Assembly (NCBI GenBank): GCA_033297075.1
Contig: MU858117.1
Location: forward strand, 1-64,000
DNA from: Rhypophila decipiens
Taxonomy: Eukaryota; Ascomycota; Sordariomycetes; Sordariales; Naviculisporaceae
Direction of reading: 5' to 3'
DNA length: 64,000 bases
A program made the translations under genes and the position numbers. A model generated the notes under the pieces. It was given only the letters and a program-made list of their open reading frames with translations, had not been told where the DNA came from and searched no databases. The number at the start of each line of letters is the position of its first letter. The first letter of the stretch is position 1. Positions 46,483 through 56,196 of this stretch are shown here, in pieces.

Positions 46483-48508
46483 AAACGGAGCAGAGTCTGA
46501 ATACAAGGCTCGGGATTTATGAACTGAGGAGGAAATATTTCTGACCAACTATTTACATATACACATTCACTCATTTGTCAATAACCATTTCCTTGGTTCT
46601 ATCTACATAACATATTTTTCTTTGGCAGATATTTACCTTATATAAATACTATGAACTGTCTATACAAGCAAGCCATTTGATGAGAAACTTGCGTTTGATG
46701 TGATGGTGATGTGAACTGAGATTTTTTAGTTGAGCTGCTGCTTGGTTAAATGCGCTCTCATGGCCAGAACAGGCCTCCAACTTCCAATAAAGGTATATGA
46801 GGCTTTCTGGGATGTTGGTCCATCATCGCTTCACAACGCAGCTTGGAAATCCCATCTGAAAGGTACCTACTTGGGGCAAAAGGGAGGCTTATCACCAACC
46901 CAACATGAAGATACATCGGCCAAGTCTTCAAAATACCAACAAGGCGCACGGAGCCGGCGCTTGAAAGGTCCATCTTCCGCGGCTGTTTTTGCTTTTCGTC
47001 CGAATTGCCTGCCTACATCAGCAATAACTCCGCATGAAGCCATGAACAAGCTGACGAGGACAAGAGGATTTACAGTGCTGACCTGACCAGAATATCGCCG
47101 GCTGGTTGGGTCTATTTTCGAGAAGAAATCCCTCCGTCGGGCTGTCAGATTTTAGGTTTTATTCACATTCTTTATCAAAGGTTCCTATGTCCTTTCGGGG
47201 GGCGGTTACAATATCCGACAGATAACATGGAAGCTGAGGCTTATGGTGGGTTCATGTTCGAACACTACTGACCTGACCTGATTTCCAATGCCTAGAATAG
47301 GGCAGGGCAAGCATCATGCGCTTGTAGTACTGGTAGGAGTGTGGTGATACCAGGCTATCGGGTTATTCATAGCTGGCCCACCCATTTATTACACCGTAAA
47401 AGGGGTTAACAAGTATTTAATTAGCTGATATATCAGATATCAACTTTTGGGTGTCAAACATCCTGGCGCCCGCCCAGATAAGGAAGGATTTCAAAGTTTG
47501 CTCATGAGACATACCCTACTTATTTACCGCACCTATGGGACATGGAAGTTCGTTCTTGTGTGTGGTGGTGGGTGGTGCCTTTCTTCCCGTTCCCATCTGG
47601 ACGGTCCACGGGACATTCTTAAGAGACACGCATTACACACCCACCACAAGGTTACAGCTAGAATATTGACATGGGCAGGGTTTGTTTTCCGTTTTCCGAT
47701 GTTTCCAATGAGTAGCTAGGTAGGTACCTTGGAAATGTTAGTAGGTAATTAACGATGCCGTCATTCTTTAGCGAGACGATATAAAAGAAGAGAAGCAGAA
47801 GAGAAGGCATACGAGAAGGAATGGTATGGTTCCTTTCCACTCCACCACCCACACTTCATGAGAATTTCCTGTCCTCAAGTACATCACATCTTAAATGGAC
47901 TTACCAACTAACTAGCTGCTGTGGGTGGCTTCTTTGTTAGTTGGCTGGTTATCTTATCCAAATATGTCATTTCCCTGCATCAGATATGAAGTAGGTACCT
48001 TAACCATTGTCCCATATCATCGGATGAGCCAAGTTCCCAGCAAGATAAAACCAACCCGTGAGCATCCAAACACGCAGCTTCGCCAGTCTCGTGCAGAAAG
48101 GGCTGTTAATTTAGTAAAAAGAAAGTTCCTGTTTGGTCAGCCAGCCAGAATCAGGAAATGCACGTGTAAAAGTTTCATGACATCGCTGACGAAGTGAAAT
48201 GGCCTCTCTGCGGGGAAACGACCCGCGTTACATTCGGTAGATGCCTTCAGCAGTCTTCATGTTGTCGATATGTATGATGTATGTACTTTAGTCACGCTTT
48301 TGCATTTTCATCGGTCGGTAGAGGGTGTCATGCTGGTATGTGATTTACAAGAGACAGAGAAAGGTAGTACCGGACAATATTCAGTTGTGGTTCATTTTGA
48401 CCCTCTACGGAGAATGTTTGCTACCGGTCGTCTGGTATGTCACTTGTTACTCCGTCTCCGGAAAGAAATGGGATCGAGATGGCGCGGGCAAGCACGACTG
48501 GGTAGGGA

Positions 48509-48535
48509 GGTACCTACCTACGTACCTAGGTAAGG
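48509..48535. repeat. TAGGTA/TACCTA motif cluster
   Basis: Interleaved TACCTACCTA, CGTACCTAGG and TAAGGTA units make a partly palindromic cluster. The same words appear at 47715-47729, 47991-48000, 36174-36183, 51127-51140 and elsewhere in gene-free sequence. Confidence 0.6.
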
Positions 48536-50529
48536 TAATCCTGTCGGATCTCGGGTCGTTCCCCCTCCCCATGCTGACGTCGTGGTGTTTCGGTTCCGAA
48601 GGGAGTTATTAGGAACAAGGAGAAAGTGATGATGATAATCAAGAGATCCTGTCAGACTAGATACTTGGATAGGTGAATGATATCCGAGGTATGCAGCCCT
48701 AGAATACCTACTCGACTGCAGTAAACATCTCATGGAGATAGAAGCCGCAGTACATGTACATTGTGATAGATCTGAACAATCCTCGAGATTATCGAGAACA
48801 CAGCAGCAACATTCAGTGTCATTCTCTCGTCAATTTAGCCGTAACAGACACGCACCCACCCAATATCTCAAGCGAGGTCCAGTTCGAGGCCGCGTTCGAG
48901 GTACATGTAGCTGGGTAGGGCGACCAACCTGTTTCCAGGACTGTTGGAACTCGATGTTCAAAAATGATTGGATAGAAAGTGTTTGTTTGCTTGAGGTAGG
49001 TTGTCCCGCTTGCCCGCCCGCAGGTGCACATGCTGTTTTGGAACACGAGGGTGGGTGAGGGAAGAACCTTCGTTGGGGATGGGGGAGATGGTGTTACCGA
49101 CCTACGTTACCCACGACTGGTCTTGTCAAACCCGCCGACCGGCCCGCCTGCATGTACTACCAGGTATGCAGAGTGCCTACATAGAATAATTTAGATTGTG
49201 AATCAATACCATGAGAAGAAAGGCTGCTGAATGTTTGGTTGCATCGAGAAGCTGGCGAGAATCGACCTCTACTCCATATATAGACGAATATCAAATACCG
49301 TTTTGGGATATTGTTAGTTGGTTTGAGATCTCAGCATTGGAAAATTCTGTCCTGTCACAGTGGTTAGTAGTGCATGCCTAGGAAGCTTTGTTTTATTTAT
49401 TACCCCTATCTTCTCCGGAATTTACAAAAGGACTTGTAAGGCAAATGTATATTTGCGCGAGGCAGACTAAGAACATGGTCTGTATGACATGGAAGCCAAG
49501 CATTGCAGTACAGAGCCTATTGTACTCGGTGGTTCGCACGAACGAGAGAGGGCGATCCATGTTTCTTGCATTGCAGTGACTCTAAATCTTCCCGACTTGT
49601 GATCTTTAGAGGGGCAAACCTACAGACTTATTCACCATGCTGATACTAATATGGACAAACTATCGGCCCGTGAGCATCTAGCATGCCTGCGGTTCACATT
49701 GTCCTCAACGAATTGCCCAAAGAAACGTTCCACGGTGACCAAGTCCCCCTCGTACAAAATCTAGACACAACCTCCAAACCAAGCCCATCATATTCGTATT
49801 GCAGCCGAGAAGAGCCGAGAGGAATATATGCGCAATCAAACGAATATCGTATGATGGCATATCAGAGGCAGAAGACGACCAAGACAACAGACCCTCACCA
49901 TCCGAAAAAGGGTTCAGCAGAGTTACACTTTGCGTAACGGAAGCTGGAAGAAGAAACATCAAGGGTCTTGTCGGATACTCGGTATGATCAGTGAGTGGTC
50001 GGTAGCTGCATTTTTCTTGTCTCGGGAGCTCAAAACACGGAATAGCCATGTCGTTCTTGTGTGCGGGTACGACAGGCATGAGAACACCATGAACGAAGAA
50101 AAAGAACATGATGCCGAAGGAAAGAAGACACAACATGAGCAGAAGCCATTATACCTTCGCTCGTCGAATAAGATTAGGAATAGCTAGCATCAATGGCACG
50201 GGAAAAAAAAACACCTTTCTGCAGTATCACTACCACCATCAAGCAGAATTCTTTCGTTCCAGATTTCTCTACTTCCGCTTGTTTCAGGTCAGATAACAAC
50301 ACGAGTCTTGCAACCGTTCTCGACTGTTGAGTTTACACACCTTCTGAATCGAGTCACCGCGTACTACTGACGGATATGTACATGTTGGAGGCAAGATGAA
50401 CATTTCAATGGGTACGAAGAAGATCAGGATGGAAAGTTAGAGTTCTGGGTTCCACACACCGAGGCTTCAAGCTTCCACCCTTTATGACACGAGTCAGTCG
50501 ACCGACAAACATCCAAAAAAACAAGCGCA

Positions 50530-50640
50530 GCGGGTTTAGCTCAGTTGGGAGAGCGTCAGACTGAAGTCCACTTCGGTTGATTCATGGTTTCCATGAACAA
50601 TTATATCTGAAGGTCATGTGTTCGATCCACATAAACCGCA
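50530..50640 (+). tRNA. tRNA-Phe (GAA), intron-containing
   Basis: The exons give a cloverleaf close to yeast tRNA-Phe: D-arm TAGCTCAGTTGGGAGAGC, anticodon loop CTGAAGA, variable loop AGGTC and T-arm ATGTG-TTCGATC-CACAT. The intron, 38 bases at 50567-50604, sits at the usual place after base 37 and contains a hairpin with 7-bp arms (50581-50597). The acceptor stem GCGGGTT/AAACCGC has one G-A mispair at 5-68. The tRNA decodes UUC and UUU. A T run follows at 50650-50654. Slight acceptor damage leaves some doubt that this copy is fully functional. Confidence 0.9.
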
Positions 50641-50649
50641 ACAATTACA

Positions 50650-50654
50650 TTTTT
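50650..50654 (+). terminator. Pol III T-run after tRNA-Phe copy 1
   Basis: Five T residues, ten bases after the tRNA 3' end, the usual position of an RNA polymerase III stop. Confidence 0.65.
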
Positions 50655-50735
50655 GCCATCTATCCATCCTTAACACTGGTGAGCAAGTAGATCACGGAAA
50701 GGACGAAACAAGCAAATAGTCAAACAATCAAGAAG

Positions 50736-50844
50736 GCGGGTTTAGCTCAGTTGGGAGAGCGTCAGACTGAAGTCCACTTCGGTGTTCATGGAAACCATGA
50801 ACAATTATATCTGAAGGTCGTGTGTTCAATCTACACACGCCGCA
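50736..50844 (+). tRNA. tRNA-Phe (GAA) second copy, possibly decaying
   Basis: A direct repeat of the upstream tRNA-Phe, 95 bases after it. The 5' half is identical (GCGGGTTTAGCTCAGTTGGG onward, anticodon GAA). The intron is 36 bases (50773-50808), with its hairpin present in reverse-complement form. The 3' half has diverged: T-arm GTGTG-TTCAATC-TACAC, with the last B-box C changed to T, and acceptor GCGGGTT/ACGCCGC with two mispairs (5-68 and 6-67). It has its own T run at 50853-50857. The changes suggest reduced function, so it may be a tRNA pseudogene. Confidence 0.75.
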
Positions 50845-52219
50845 TCGCTAACTTTTTGCTATCTATCTACAATCTCCTCCTATATCTCCTTTTTAGGCAA
50901 TAGAGTAGGGACACGTGTGGCATAGAATCTTATTTACTGCAACGTCGGGGGATGTTTGTATGACAAGTAACTTCATCTACGGAGGCATTCCGGTAGAGTC
51001 GACTTCCACCACTTTAAAGTGAAAGGGAGAAACTAACGCCCCGTCGTGATATATAACATACTTGATCGTACCTCACAAAGAGAGCAAGTATCCTGGGAAA
51101 TGAGAGCAATTCAACTAATATTTAGAGGTATGTAGGTAGGTAGGCTGGTATCACAATCAAGGCGAGAATGGTATTTGTACAAGAAGGGCAACCAAAACAA
51201 CCAGAAACAGGAAAAACGAGCCATCCATACTAAAGACCGGAATAACTTCAGAAACAGACGCAACCGCGAGCTTAAAGTTTAAAGTTCAAGCTTGTCCACG
51301 CAAGCTTGCCCCATGACTTCGTGGGAGCGAAGAACTTCCCTACAAAAGACAAGGTCGGCGAGAGGCATTGCCGACAGCCGAAAAGACAACCTCTCTCGAT
51401 TGTTGCTTCATGCGAGCCGATATCGCGGCTTGGGCAGGTATGATCATGGCCAATTTGACATTTCGATTTCGCAGTGGAGATGGTGATGGAGGCGACGGAG
51501 GCGGCTTTGGTAACAACCCGAGTCGGCGGAAAATACAAGAGAAGAAAGCGTGGGTATAACTGTGACGGCGTTGATGACGATGACGGCGAGGAATGGAAGA
51601 GTCCTACTTCTTTCCATTTCCTGGGTCATATTTCTCCTTCCAGATCCTACAGCCCGAGTTCGATGGTTAGTAAACGGGCTTTGGCTACCAAGACAAGTAT
51701 TGAACGGCAGAAGCAGAGATGCTCGGAGATAACGGGAAAACGGAGAAATGACCGAAACGGAGCACATGGAGAGGGTAGAAGGAATCTCGATTCAATCTGC
51801 AGCTTCATCCATCTTCCCTGGTAGCTAGCTCACCAGAGCAGTGAGGAAGGCAACCAAGGAAGTAACCCCACAGGTTTGAACCGACAGCCCAATCGGCATG
51901 AACAGCCAGGTCAAGGCAATATTTCCAATGAGCACGGCGAGCTAGCTGCCCAAGGAAGCGGGCAAAGAGAGGGTGGCCAACAGAATGAAAATAAGGCTGG
52001 AGGTGGTCATATTGAGCTGAGGAACGACGAGAGCCAATCATCCCACTAGCCGGTTGCTATCTGCAACACTGGGCATATCGGGGTTTGTTGACACCCTGCA
52101 GAGCTCGACATGAACCACACTCACTGAATGTGGCATCAGGCCGCATGGCCGGTGGCTTGATTGAAGGGAGAGAGAAGCGAGTGGCTAGCTGATTGTGATG
52201 GGCAAGTAAAGCTGACGAC
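50845..52219. other. Intergenic region between tRNA-Phe pair and SEL1 gene
   Basis: Holds a TAGGTAGGTAGG motif near 51130 and the 3' region of the SEL1 gene. The open frames at 51444-51824 on both strands overlap each other and lack motifs. No gene is called. Confidence 0.5.
50853..50857 (+). terminator. Pol III T-run after tRNA-Phe copy 2
   Basis: Five T residues nine bases after the second tRNA copy; fits an RNA polymerase III stop. Confidence 0.6.
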
Positions 52220-54040
52220 TCACCAAGTATTCCCTATTATTTTGTTACCGGCTTTCTCGGCTTGGCGATAGTACCGGGCCGCGGCATACTATGAGGACGG
52301 AAATCGGTCAGTCTCATGGGTCTCGTTTTTTCCAAGATATCACCATAAACTGTCGTTTCAGCAGTCTGATTCGCCTTCTTGGTCTGGCCAAATTGATGCC
52401 CAACACGCCAGGGGCAGGTCTACAGGCCGCCTAGAGCAACACCGGTTCCAAGGTTGGACCCCCCCGTTTGTGATGGTATCGATAGTGGCAAAGCAGACGA
52501 GAAGATGGCGAAAGGATATCCAATGAGCAACAAGACTGACCTTGTCTTTCTTGGTGCCAAATCCCTCGAGGTAGCACCATGCGACTTCGTTCATCGCGTC
52601 TGGAACAAAAGCATCAGTTTTGACCCATGAGCCAAAATGGCGGCTTCTCATTGACGACCAACTCACCAGTGTCTCCAAGGTTTGCTGCCGTCTCGTAGTA
52701 CTATGCGACCATGTCAGTTACTGAATCAAGTCTAGACCACGCTTTTGCAGACATCACGACAAGCAGCTGTCTGAGTGCAGAGGCGAATGTTTCGTCACCC
52801 CACTGGGCACGAATGCTGGACTGACCTGCTTGGCCGCAATAGGGTCTTTAGGGATTCCCCAGCCGTGACGGAAGCAATTGGCCAATTCGAAAATGGCCAG
52901 CACAAGCTCTCCTTTCGCCGCTCCACCCTTCTTGAGTCCAGCCTGCAGCGCGAGTTGTTCGATCTCGGCGGCGTTCGAGGCAGCGGCGGAGAGGTAGTTC
53001 ACGGCCGCTGCGGCGTCGGGAGTGCATCCCCATCCGTGTCTGCATCCACGGTTAGTCTGGGCAGTTTCATTACTGGACGGCAATATGACAGCGTGGTCAC
53101 GCTCACGACCACCAGAGCATCCTCAACCCAGAGCCTGTTGTGATCGATATGCACAAGGCTGATCACCACCACCGGTAAGGCATGTGTTTACACGGCACAT
53201 GCGGCCCTATGGGCATGGAGACAAAAAGCCCGACGCATGCGCCATAGAAACGCGGGACAGAGGCACATACCTCAAAGCAAGCCCATACAAAACCTGGCTC
53301 AGCGGGTTGTTCGCACCCTTTGGGTCCGCTAACCGCCCAAACAAGGCGGTAGACCTTTCAAGCTGCCCCGATTCGTGGAGCCGGATGGCCTCCTGAATGT
53401 CTTCGTCTATGGCCTTTGAGGAGACCACCTTCTCGTTGGGCTTGGGTTGTTGCCGGTAACCGTCTACGGGTCCATCCAGGGTCAGCTGTGGAGGACGCGG
53501 ACTGACGATGCTCATGCCCACCGGGGTGCTCGGACGACTGCGGTTCTTCTCGTTCTCCTTGGCGAGCATTGTGGCACGCTTCTCCCATTGGGATTCGGTA
53601 TTGCCGTCCTTGTCCTCCTCGGCGCCTTCGAGCACGACGATCTCGGGCAGGTCTTGGGGGACATTCTCGGAACTGACAGGCGAGCGGCTGAGGTGTAGCC
53701 GGTGCGACAGCCGTTTGCTTCCTCCGCTGGCGCTCTTGCCGCTCGAGACGGAACCGCTACGGCTGCGGTTGCCGCCACCCCCTTTGTTACTCCGGAAGAC
53801 ATCTAGACTCAGGCGTGAGGACTTCTCTCCCTTATGCGAGTCGGCCGTCAGGTACGAGGAAGACTCTTCGTTTTCACCGCGGGGGCCCCCGGGGGGATGG
53901 ATAACTTCTTCCGTGTACGTGTCGGAGCGCACAAAGGTGAACTCGGGGGCGTTGAGACGCTGGATAGTGGCAGGGCGGTCGGGCCCATCGCCATCTTCAT
54001 CCAGGTGCTGCTTCTTTTTCAGGAGGTCGCGTAAGCCCAT
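52220..54040 (-). CDS. SEL1-repeat protein (DSF2/Nif1-like)
   Basis: Five exons, 54040-53271, 53039-52826, 52700-52667, 52599-52541 and 52288-52220, encode 381 residues. Introns are 231, 125, 67 and 252 bp; the two long ones are less certain than the rest. The protein starts MGLRDLLKKKQ and has a disordered, Ser- and Lys-rich N-terminal half. From about residue 220 come TPR-like SEL1 repeats: EAIRLHESGQLERSTALF, RHGWGCTPDAAAAVNYLSAA, FRHGWGIPKDPIAAKQYYETAA and CYLEGFGTKKDKYAAARYYRQAEKAG. SEL1 repeats form helical scaffolds for protein binding. The nearest named relatives I can suggest are fungal Dsf2 and S. pombe Nif1, a mitosis inhibitor linked to Nim1; this is from overall layout only. The end at TGA after GNTW is shorter than I expect for the family, so a further small exon may be missing. 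Confidence 0.82.
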
Positions 54041-54942
54041 TGTGGATTGTATATATCGTGTAGTACGGATATGAAGAGTTCGATATCGTATCGGCTACGT
54101 CGGATATGTATAACGTCCAAAGCCCGGCTGCGCAAGACGGTGACGTTGAGAATGTTGGGTGCTGACGCGGGGTCTAGCTCTCTCGATCTCAACCGAGGGG
54201 CAAGGCGAGGCCGGGATGAACTGCAAAATAATATATCACCAAAGAATAATAGAGACAAGAACGATATGATGTACAGTGAAGTGTAGGAATATAATATTAT
54301 AAACAGTGTTTGATAATCTCAGCGCTCCTGGCGCCATTTGGGAAGTATCCGTACTAAATTCAGCTCTGTCCTTGGCGACGTCGTTGCGCAAGAGAGACCA
54401 GGTTCGGGCAGTTTGGCGACGGGCCGGGCCATCACCAACCGTGAGGATCTGCCCAAGGGCTCAGGCACCAAAGAGGGCAAGCTGCTCAGCGAGATGGGCA
54501 AGGGAAGGGGGGCTGAGCCAGGCGGCGGAGCTTCGTTGTGGCACCTCTCAGGGGCATGGCAGGTGCGAGCTGGAACCTGTCACAGACTCAGCTGCGCTCA
54601 GCACGATTGGTTTGATTTGCTGTAGCTTTTCTGGGGAAGCATTGACAAACTGTCCCTGCGCTTTGGCAGAGAAAGGACCGGAGACATGATGAATCGTTGG
54701 CCCATGGACAACAACATGATGGCATCATCGACAATGCACAATTAAGTCTAAATTTAAAGCATAGCAGTCTCACAAGCATAAAAGCCGCGGCGTTTGTGAA
54801 ACTGATGATGGCAGATTGTAATCGTGGTGGGGGTGTGGATACTAACCGACTCCGGATGAAAGTTTGCGTGAAAGGAAAGGAGCGACCCGTAAAGGGGGCG
54901 GGGTGCAGCTTCCATTCCAACAATCCCTCCCAATTAGCTACT
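54041..54942. other. Intergenic region upstream of the SEL1 gene
   Basis: Promoter and leader of the SEL1 gene on minus; upstream sequence of tRNA-Ile on plus. Overlapping open frames at 54306-54923 have no motifs. Confidence 0.55.
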
Positions 54943-55048
54943 GCCCGATTAGCTCAGCTGGTTAGAGCGTCGTACTAATACCATACCTGGAATATGGGTG
55001 TTGTATATGGTCATGCGAAGGTCAACAGTTCAATCCTGTTATTGGGCA
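54943..55048 (+). tRNA. tRNA-Ile (AAU), intron-containing
   Basis: A complete cloverleaf: acceptor GCCCGAT/ATTGGGC with one G-U pair, D-arm TAGCTCAGCTGGTTAGAGC, anticodon stem TCGTA/TGCGA around loop CTAATAA, and T-arm AACAG-TTCAATC-CTGTT. Anticodon AAU, which is modified to inosine at base 34, reads AUU, AUC and AUA weakly. A 32-base intron (54981-55012) lies after base 37, the canonical place cut by the tRNA splicing endonuclease. A T7 run at 55054-55060 terminates transcription. Confidence 0.93.
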
Positions 55049-55053
55049 AATTC

Positions 55054-55060
55054 TTTTTTT
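55054..55060 (+). terminator. Pol III T7 terminator after tRNA-Ile
   Basis: Seven T residues begin six bases after the discriminator base of tRNA-Ile. Confidence 0.75.
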
Positions 55061-55170
55061 GGCTTATTTTAATTTTATCTTTAGTTATCGAATGATTTCA
55101 CTCTCTTAAATTAGAGCTGGGGGCGCTGTTTTTTATTCCTAAGAGGAGAATATCCTCTTTTTTCTATCGT

Positions 55171-55204
55171 CATCTCTTTCGCGGTGCACGAAGCCAAATA
55201 AGAG
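55171..55204 (+). repeat. Left 34-bp inverted repeat
   Basis: Perfect 34-base match to the reverse complement of 55482-55515; the match ends abruptly on both sides. Confidence 0.9.
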
Positions 55205-55481
55205 TCTCGTAACACCAATCAGATTCGATTCCGAGGCTTTGTCGGGCCTTGGCACCTTGGCGCTACAAAAAGTTACTTAGCAACTGCCATACAAATTGAG
55301 TTTAGCTTGCAGGTTAATAACTATTACTCAAAATTTAGATCATTGGAATTGTCTTTTTATACTCAATCTAAATTGAGGGAAAAAAGTGTGGAAAAACTGC
55401 AGTTTTGGTGATGTTGTTGTGTTATGCTAAGAAATCGGCGTTTTGTACTGCAAAGTAGAGAAAAGTCACGTGGTGGGGTGG

Positions 55482-55515
55482 CTCTTATTTGGCTTCGTGC
55501 ACCGCGAAAGAGATG
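55482..55515 (-). repeat. Right 34-bp inverted repeat
   Basis: Partner of the left repeat at 55171-55204, reversed. The arms are GC-balanced while the interior is AT-rich. Confidence 0.9.
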
Positions 55516-56196
55516 GCTTTGAGGTAAATTCTTCATACACCCAGTCTGTCACGATATATATATATATACGATGGCCGGACATTTTCCTTCACCAAGTTTC
55601 TGAGGCCACAATAATCCCGCCCTCCCAAGCATCTGTCAATGTGTATTCTATTGTTATTCCATGTCCAGATACTCGTGTCGCCTTGTCAATCGTTCGATTT
55701 GGTGATAGAGGAATTCACGACTTGTATGATTCCGTACTTCGTACCGAGCTAACTGGGCCATAGAGGCTTACGGAGATACGATATAAGCCTTGCACTCCAA
55801 ATCCAACTCTATATATATTCTATTCGTCTTGGACGGATTTCTGGTCATTTTCATATACACAAGAGGTTCAGTATTGTTTGTTGTCATAGGCCTGTCGTTC
55901 TTCACACCTCATTGATCCAGGCAGTTGCGAGCGAGTCCCAGCGAAATGGGCGCCCCGCAGTAATTTACCAAGAAATGGACTATACCACATTAGGTTGTAG
56001 CACTGGTCTCCGGCAGCGACAACGACTGCCGGCTCGCACTCGGCTCCGCGACAACTCTGTATCGTCCATTGTCCCGGCTTCATTGACATGCCTCTTGGCG
56101 TCCCTCAAGGCATTGCTTGTGTGGTGATTATTTTTTTTCCCTGCACATCTTTTTAACCAAACTAAACACGTCGATTGATCGCGACCAGAGTCCAAA
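55516..56196. other. Intergenic region upstream of the HTH-like gene
   Basis: Contains an AT dinucleotide run at about 55554-55568 and the promoter of the gene starting at 56197. Open frames on both strands near 55868-56195 lack motifs. Confidence 0.55.

Larger units (their letters stand above)
45096..50529. other. 5.4 kb gene-poor region downstream of the bZIP gene
   Basis: It begins with T-rich sequence, probably the bZIP 3' UTR. No gene is recognised. It contains an AC microsatellite (46464-46482) and several TAGGTAGGTACCT-type motifs (47715-47729, 47991-48000, 48509-48535). Opposing open frames at 49683-50136 are unexplained but lack a domain. Confidence 0.5.
55171..55515. mobile_element. 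MITE-like element with 34-bp perfect inverted repeats
   Basis: The left end, 55171-55204 (starting CATCTCTTTCGCGGTGCACG), is an exact reverse complement of 55482-55515. The 277 bases between are AT-rich and contain no open frame of note, but do contain a smaller imperfect inverted pair (near 55327-55341 and 55365-55379) and a CACGTG. Size, terminal repeats and lack of coding capacity fit a miniature inverted-repeat element. I see no target-site duplication at the exact borders (GT before, GC after), so the true ends may lie elsewhere or the duplication has decayed. It starts 122 bp downstream of tRNA-Ile. A structured non-coding RNA with a long stem is the alternative. Confidence 0.6.

Noticed and set aside
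49683..50136. Opposing frames of 84 and 143 codons
   Set aside because: They overlap, neither has a domain, and the hydrophobic parts are explained by T-rich composition.
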